64,000 nucleotides of DNA, from positions 124,001 to 188,000 of the forward strand of contig JAHBXZ010000008.1 of the NCBI GenBank assembly GCA_019636215.1. Direction: 5' to 3'. Every line of letters starts with the position of its first letter. The first letter of the stretch is position 1. A program made the translations under genes and the position numbers. This stretch comes from Planctomycetota bacterium. GTDB taxonomy: Bacteria > Planctomycetota > UBA8742 > UBA2392. This document shows positions 59,946 to 64,000 of this stretch, in pieces. Under the pieces are notes generated by a model, which was not told the origin of the DNA, searched no databases, and was given only the letters and a program-made list of their open reading frames with translations.

Positions 59946-61868
59946 ATGTCCATTGTCGCCCTGCAGAGCGTCAGCAAAAGCTACGACAGCCGCGCCGTGC
60001 TGACCGAAGCCAGCTTCGACCTGGGCAGCCAAGAACGCGTAGGGCTTGTCGGCCCCAACGGCGAGGGAAAATCCACACTGCTGCGTCTGCTGGCCGGTGT
60101 GGAGACGCCCGACGGCGGCCTGCGTACAGCCATGGCTGGAATTCGGATCGGGTTCTTTACGCAGGAGCCGCGCTTGGACCCGGGCCTTCGGGTGCGCGAC
60201 GCTGTGCGCGCTGGCCTTGGCAACCGCGACGAGTTACACGCGCGCCTGGAAGCACTTCACACCGAGATGGCCAGGCCCGGCCTGGATGCCGACGCGCTGA
60301 CCACGCTGATTGAAGTGCAGGAACATCTTGAGACTCGGCTGGCCGGGATGGGCGGCCACAACGTGGAGCATCGCGTTGATGAAATCATCAGCCATCTGGG
60401 CCTGAGGCAGCCGGATGCGCTTTGCGGCTCGCTTTCGGGCGGTGAGGCCCGGCGCGTATCACTGGCCGCAATGCTGCTGTCTGAACCCGATGTACTTCTG
60501 CTGGACGAGCCCACCAACCACCTGGATGTCGTGGCGATCGACTGGCTGGAGGACTTTCTGCTGGCCAGCAAGACGCCCCTGGTGATGGTCACCCACGACC
60601 GCTACTTCCTGGACCGCGTGGTCCATCGCATTGTGGAAGTGGACCGCGGCAGGCTTTACTCTACGGACGGTGGTTATCAGGATTTCCTGGTGCAGCAGGC
60701 CACGCGCCTTGCCGCCGAGGCCAACACCGAACAGAACCGCTTGGCCACAATCCGCCGCGAAACGGCATGGATCAGGCGCGGGGCACACGGCCGCACCACC
60801 AAGGAAAAAGCCCGCGTCAACCGTTACCGCGACATGGTGGCGCAGCCGGAGTTGGAAAGTCGCATCGAGCTGGACTTTGCCATCCCTCGCGGGCCAAGAC
60901 TGGGTGGCAAGGTGATTCGCGCCGCAGGCGTCAGCAAGATGTACGGCCCCCGCGAGATTCTTCGCGACGTGAACCTGGAGATCACTGCCGGGATGCGCCT
61001 TGGCATTGTGGGTGCCAATGGCACGGGCAAGACCACACTGCTGCGCGTTCTGACAGGAAAGCTGGCGCCGGATGCCGGTGCCGTCGAGATCGGTGAAACT
61101 GTGCGAGTGGCCGACATTGACCAGTCGCGGTCGGTGCTGGATGACAGTAAGAGTGTCGTCGAGGAAGTGGCCGACAACGAGGACGGGATTGTCAAAGTTG
61201 ATGGACAGCTTGTGCGCGTGGCTCCGTTCCTGGACGGCTTTCTGTTTCCGGGCCAGCGCAAACACACAAAGATCAAGCTGCTGTCAGGCGGAGAGCGCAA
61301 CCGCGTACTGCTGGCCAAACTGCTGCTGCAGCACGGCAATGTGCTGGCCCTGGACGAACCCACAAACGACCTGGATCTGCCCACATTGCGTGCATTGGAA
61401 GAAGCCTTGTGCGCCTTTGAAGGGGTCGTGCTTGTGGTCAGTCACGACCGGTACTTTCTTGATCGTGTCTGCACCAGAGTCTTGTTTCTGGACGGCAGCG
61501 GAAGGGCGCGATTCCATGAGGGTGAGATTGAACCGCTGCTGGAAGAACTTCGTGCTGTGCCCGAAGTCCGCACTCCTGCTGCGGCTGCAGCGACGAACGC
61601 AAAACCGCAGGACGACGAAACCCGCAAGAAGCTAAGGAAAGCCGAAAACGAGCTGCGCAAACTGCCGCAGCGCATTGAACAGCTTGAGGCCGAGTGCAAG
61701 GCCCTGGACTCGAAGCTGGCGGACGCAAGTTTGTATCTGACACCAAAGGGCAGTGCAGAAGCAGCCACAATCGCGCAACGCCGCAAAGAGCTGAGTGCCG
61801 AGCTGGATTCCCTGTTTGCCCGCTGGCAGGAACTTGAATCGTTGATTTCTGTCCCGGGGCAGGGCTGA
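59946..61868 (+). CDS. ABC-F ATPase (Uup-like)
   Basis: The 640-residue soluble protein has two ABC ATPase domains. The first has Walker A G-P-N-G-E-G-K-S, signature L-S-G-G-E and L-L-D-E-P-T-N-H-L-D; the second has G-A-N-G-T-G-K-T, L-S-G-G-E and L-A-L-D-E-P-T-N-D-L-D. Between them lies a linker with R-R-E-T-A-W-I-R-R-G-A-H-G-R-T-T-K-E-K-A-R, and the C-terminal 90 residues form a coiled coil (K-K-L-R-K-A-E-N-E-L-R-K-L). The pattern matches Uup-type ABC-F proteins, which act on the ribosome or DNA-related processes. An in-frame Ser/Glu replaces the usual Ser in the first Walker A (G-E-G-K), but the Lys remains. Confidence 0.92.
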   Translation: MSIVALQSVSKSYDSRAVLTEASFDLGSQERVGLVGPNGEGKSTLLRLLAGVETPDGGLRTAMAGIRIGFFTQEPRLDPGLRVRDAVRAGLGNRDELHARLEALHTEMARPGLDADALTTLIEVQEHLETRLAGMGGHNVEHRVDEIISHLGLRQPDALCGSLSGGEARRVSLAAMLLSEPDVLLLDEPTNHLDVVAIDWLEDFLLASKTPLVMVTHDRYFLDRVVHRIVEVDRGRLYSTDGGYQDFLVQQATRLAAEANTEQNRLATIRRETAWIRRGAHGRTTKEKARVNRYRDMVAQPELESRIELDFAIPRGPRLGGKVIRAAGVSKMYGPREILRDVNLEITAGMRLGIVGANGTGKTTLLRVLTGKLAPDAGAVEIGETVRVADIDQSRSVLDDSKSVVEEVADNEDGIVKVDGQLVRVAPFLDGFLFPGQRKHTKIKLLSGGERNRVLLAKLLLQHGNVLALDEPTNDLDLPTLRALEEALCAFEGVVLVVSHDRYFLDRVCTRVLFLDGSGRARFHEGEIEPLLEELRAVPEVRTPAAAAATNAKPQDDETRKKLRKAENELRKLPQRIEQLEAECKALDSKLADASLYLTPKGSAEAATIAQRRKELSAELDSLFARWQELESLISVPGQG

Positions 61869-61938
61869 GACCCATCTGCTATGCTGGCAGCCGTTTAGGC
61901 ATTTGTGACCCGCAGGGGCCTGCGTGGGCATTTCTAGG

Positions 61939-62481
61939 ATGATGGCGGTGGCTGTGCTTGATAAGCGCGTTGACCTGGAGGCACTGATCCACACGCATCA
62001 GGCGGGTGTCTGGCGCTATTTACGATTCCTTGGCGCGTCGCGCACCGAGGCCGAAGACCTGACACAGGAGACCTTTGTCGCGGTTTGGCGCAGTGGGTTT
62101 GAGCAATACAGCGATGCGGCCACTGCGGCTTACCTTCGCACTACCGCTCGATCCCGTTTCTTGATGATGCTGCGGGCGCGAGGCCGACGCCCCAAAGAAA
62201 GCGACCTGGCTGATGTTGATGCCGACTGGCTGGCCCTGACGGACGAAGGCGAGGCCTGGGACGAACGCGTAGAAGTGCTTCAGAAGTGCCTGCAACCCGT
62301 GACAGGTAAGTCGCGCGAGGCACTGGACCTGAGTTATCGGCTTGGCCTGACACAGGCCGAGATTGCAGAGCGGCTGGAAATGAAGCCTGAAGGCGTAAAG
62401 ACAATGTTGCGGCGCGTGATTGAAAAGTTGCGGCAGTGCATGGAGGCGAAACTCAAGTGGCCCCCTCAAGAGACCGCCTGA
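61939..62481 (+). CDS. ECF-type RNA polymerase sigma factor
   Basis: The 180-residue protein has region 2 (V-W-R-Y-L-R-F-L-G-A-S-R-T-E-A-E-D-L-T-Q-E-T-F) and region 4 (L-T-Q-A-E-I-A-E-R-L-E-M-K-P-E-G-V-K-T-M-L-R-R) with a helix-turn-helix. Possible starts are GTG 61924 or ATGs 61939/61942. The 3' end overlaps the start of the FecR-like gene by 25 bases, pointing to translational coupling and a sigma/anti-sigma pair. A TGCTATGCT extended -10 is at 61878. Confidence 0.9.
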   Translation: MMAVAVLDKRVDLEALIHTHQAGVWRYLRFLGASRTEAEDLTQETFVAVWRSGFEQYSDAATAAYLRTTARSRFLMMLRARGRRPKESDLADVDADWLALTDEGEAWDERVEVLQKCLQPVTGKSREALDLSYRLGLTQAEIAERLEMKPEGVKTMLRRVIEKLRQCMEAKLKWPPQETA

Positions 62482-64000
62482 TCGAGCTGATGCTCGAGGA
62501 AGCGCATGGCAATCCGCCGCCGGATCTGTCGGCGCGCATTGTTGCCGAGGTTAACGGCACGGCCGCGCAGACGGGCAGGGCGCCTGCCATGGCACCTGTG
62601 TTGAAGCCTGTGTTGAAGCCGGCGTTCCCGTGGCATTGGTTTGCGGCCGCTGCCGCGGCTGCTGTCTTGCTTGGTGCAGGTTTTGCGCTGGTCTTCAGCG
62701 GTAATGATGTGCCTTCTGATGTGCCGTCGGTTGCCGGTTCTGGCAGCAACGCGCAGCCCGACCCAGCGCCACAACCTCGACCGAACCCACAGCCGCGTCC
62801 CTCACCGCAGCCCCAACCGCGGCCGGAACCCGCGCCGCAGCCGACCCCTGGGCCGATGATTCCAGAGCCCCAGCCCCAGCCCCAGCCCGCGCCGCAGCCA
62901 GGGCCGGAACCTGAACCTGAACCCGAACCTGCGCCGATGCCCCCTGAGGAAGTCGAGAAGCCCGCGCCCGAACCTGAGGTTCCCGCGCCAGTTCCCGCGC
63001 CTAAGCCCGAAGAGCCGCGCCCGGCGCCGGGCCCCACCGTGGAGGAGCCGCCGGTGCAGCCGCAGCCACAGCCACAGCAGCCGGATCGTCCACCCACCGA
63101 GGCGCCCCGTGCCGGCCCGGTGAAGACCGCTACGGTGCTGTTCCAGAGCAGCGGCGCGAAACTCTCATACAAAGAGGGTGCCGCAACGCGCTTTACCGAG
63201 ATCAAGGGTGAACTTGAGCTGATGTCCGGCTGGGTTCTTTCTGCGCGCCACCCCGTGCTGCTGGATCTCGGTCATGGTCGCCGCGCCTGGTTTGAAGGCG
63301 AGCTCGGCATTGACATCGTTGACGGCAACACCACGCTTGAAGTCATCAAAGAGGGCGTTTACGTCGACGCGCTGGGCGGCAAAGGCACCGTGATAGTCCG
63401 CCGCGAAGGCACAGCCATTGAAGTTGCCGACGCCGCTGTGCTGGCCGAGCGCATGTCCACCATCAAGGACGGTCTGGAAGTGTCCTGCCTGGATGGCGAA
63501 GTTGCCTGGGGCGAAAGCCGCCTGGGCGCCGGCCAGGGCGCGACGATTTCCGGCAAGGGCTTCAAGCGCACCAAGGCCGAGGGTGCCAAGCTGCGCGACA
63601 AGGGCCTGATCAAGGACTGGGCAAAGTCCCAGAATCTGTGGCGCGAGGATTTCGATGCTCGCATGGGCGAACGCCTGTTCGCCGGCGAAGTTGAAAACGG
63701 CATCGCCATTGGCCCCGGTGGCCGGGAAGTCAGCATCGGCTGCTACCTGCGTGAGAGCCGCGAGGCCAGCGAGCGCACCTTCCTGCGAGTTCGTATCCGT
63801 GTCACGGCCAACACTGGACTGTACCTGCAGTTGATTGGCGATGAAGGTAAGTCGCGCTTCGGCAAGGAGTTTCTGGTACCGGCCGGGCAGTGGGTTACAC
63901 TCAAGATTCCGGTGCTGGCCTGCCGCGAGGGTGATAACGGCATGCGCGCGCCGGCCAAGCCGGGCGAGAAAGAGGGCAACAAGGGCGGCGAGAAGAACGA
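62457..64000 (+). CDS. FecR-like membrane protein, probable anti-sigma partner, 3' end beyond window
   Basis: The frame is open from GTG 62457 to the window end, at least 514 codons. The cytosolic N-terminus (R-D-R-L-I-E-L-M-L-E-E-A-H-G-N-P-P-P-D-L-S-A-R) matches the pattern of planctomycete sigma-associated proteins. A membrane helix is at about 61-81, then a proline-rich linker dominated by Pro-Gln/Pro-Glu (about 98-215). A FecR-like domain starts near 222 (V-L-F-Q-S-S-G-A-K-L-S-Y-K-E-G) and has G-E-L-E-L-M-S-G-W-V and G-K-G-T-V-I-V-R-R-E-G. It overlaps the sigma gene, so it probably inhibits that factor. The far C-terminus is not visible. Confidence 0.8.
   Translation, partial: MAPSRDRLIELMLEEAHGNPPPDLSARIVAEVNGTAAQTGRAPAMAPVLKPVLKPAFPWHWFAAAAAAAVLLGAGFALVFSGNDVPSDVPSVAGSGSNAQPDPAPQPRPNPQPRPSPQPQPRPEPAPQPTPGPMIPEPQPQPQPAPQPGPEPEPEPEPAPMPPEEVEKPAPEPEVPAPVPAPKPEEPRPAPGPTVEEPPVQPQPQPQQPDRPPTEAPRAGPVKTATVLFQSSGAKLSYKEGAATRFTEIKGELELMSGWVLSARHPVLLDLGHGRRAWFEGELGIDIVDGNTTLEVIKEGVYVDALGGKGTVIVRREGTAIEVADAAVLAERMSTIKDGLEVSCLDGEVAWGESRLGAGQGATISGKGFKRTKAEGAKLRDKGLIKDWAKSQNLWREDFDARMGERLFAGEVENGIAIGPGGREVSIGCYLRESREASERTFLRVRIRVTANTGLYLQLIGDEGKSRFGKEFLVPAGQWVTLKIPVLACREGDNGMRAPAKPGEKEGNKGGEKN

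Overview
The window is high-GC bacterial chromosome, densely coded on both strands, with no phage, transposase, plasmid or CRISPR signature. The organism is probably a planctomycete or a close relative; this is an inference. Supporting it are the futalosine menaquinone genes (mqnC, mqnA), several sigma factors next to FHA and Hanks-type kinase genes, a membrane FecR-like protein coded with an ECF sigma factor and carrying a proline-rich linker, large lipoproteins, and a Cys-plus-helix-plus-Arg C-terminal anchor. UGA is a normal stop codon here (for example at 8538-8540 and 62479-62481).

Layout. 1-8.5 kb: partial EamA transporter, leucine-type dehydrogenase, gluQ, an outer-membrane-barrel-like protein, an AbrB/Doc toxin-antitoxin pair with its own promoter, mqnC, a class III nucleotide cyclase, mqnA and a lipoprotein. 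8.5-15 kb: carB, acpS, a MEMO-family protein and an RDD membrane protein. 15-26 kb: two tRNA-Ser genes, a CPBP protease, an HU-like protein, tadA followed by a 35-codon basic ORF, epimerase, esterase, NUDIX, a TldE/PmbA-like protein, an NtrC-like regulator with a degenerate GAFTGA loop, thiolase and an ECF sigma factor. 26-31 kb: a minus-strand run with two parvulin-like lipid-exported chaperone paralogues, scpB, a hydrolase and a HemJ-like membrane protein. 31-43.5 kb: FtsX-type permease, PilZ, PAP2, VOC, a large FHA membrane protein divergent from a sigma factor and a membrane kinase, then a TPM protein and a duplicated Tim44/zinc-ribbon protein. 43.5-57.5 kb: a flavin halogenase-like enzyme with a histone-like tail, lgt, a second kinase with a propeller-like sensor, a large lyase-like lipoprotein, tandem membrane paralogues, a TPR protein and ispG. 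57.5-64 kb: the selenoprotein candidate, a lipoprotein, an Uup-type ABC-F protein, and an ECF sigma/FecR-like pair cut by the window end.

The most important observation is at 57908-59182 on the minus strand. Two frames that look like separate genes are one 424-codon gene interrupted by an in-frame UGA at codon 71. That UGA sits exactly where the first cysteine of a thioredoxin/TlpA active site should be (W-A-P-G-U-S-I-C). It is followed, 12 nt later, by a perfect 5-bp stem with a GGU loop, the position and loop content expected of a bacterial SECIS element. The predicted protein is an exported Sec-containing thioredoxin-fold domain joined to two PKD domains and a MYXO-CTERM-like anchor.

Other points worth attention are three intergenic inverted-arm elements (21082-21159, 37777-37931, 57638-57791), the Doc protein with Thr in place of the Fic-motif Lys, the histone-like tail on the halogenase-like enzyme, the internal duplication in the Tim44/zinc-ribbon protein, the uncoded-looking 35-codon ORF coupled to tadA, and a near-perfect sigma-54 promoter with no gene downstream. 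All function calls come from reading motifs; no searches were run.
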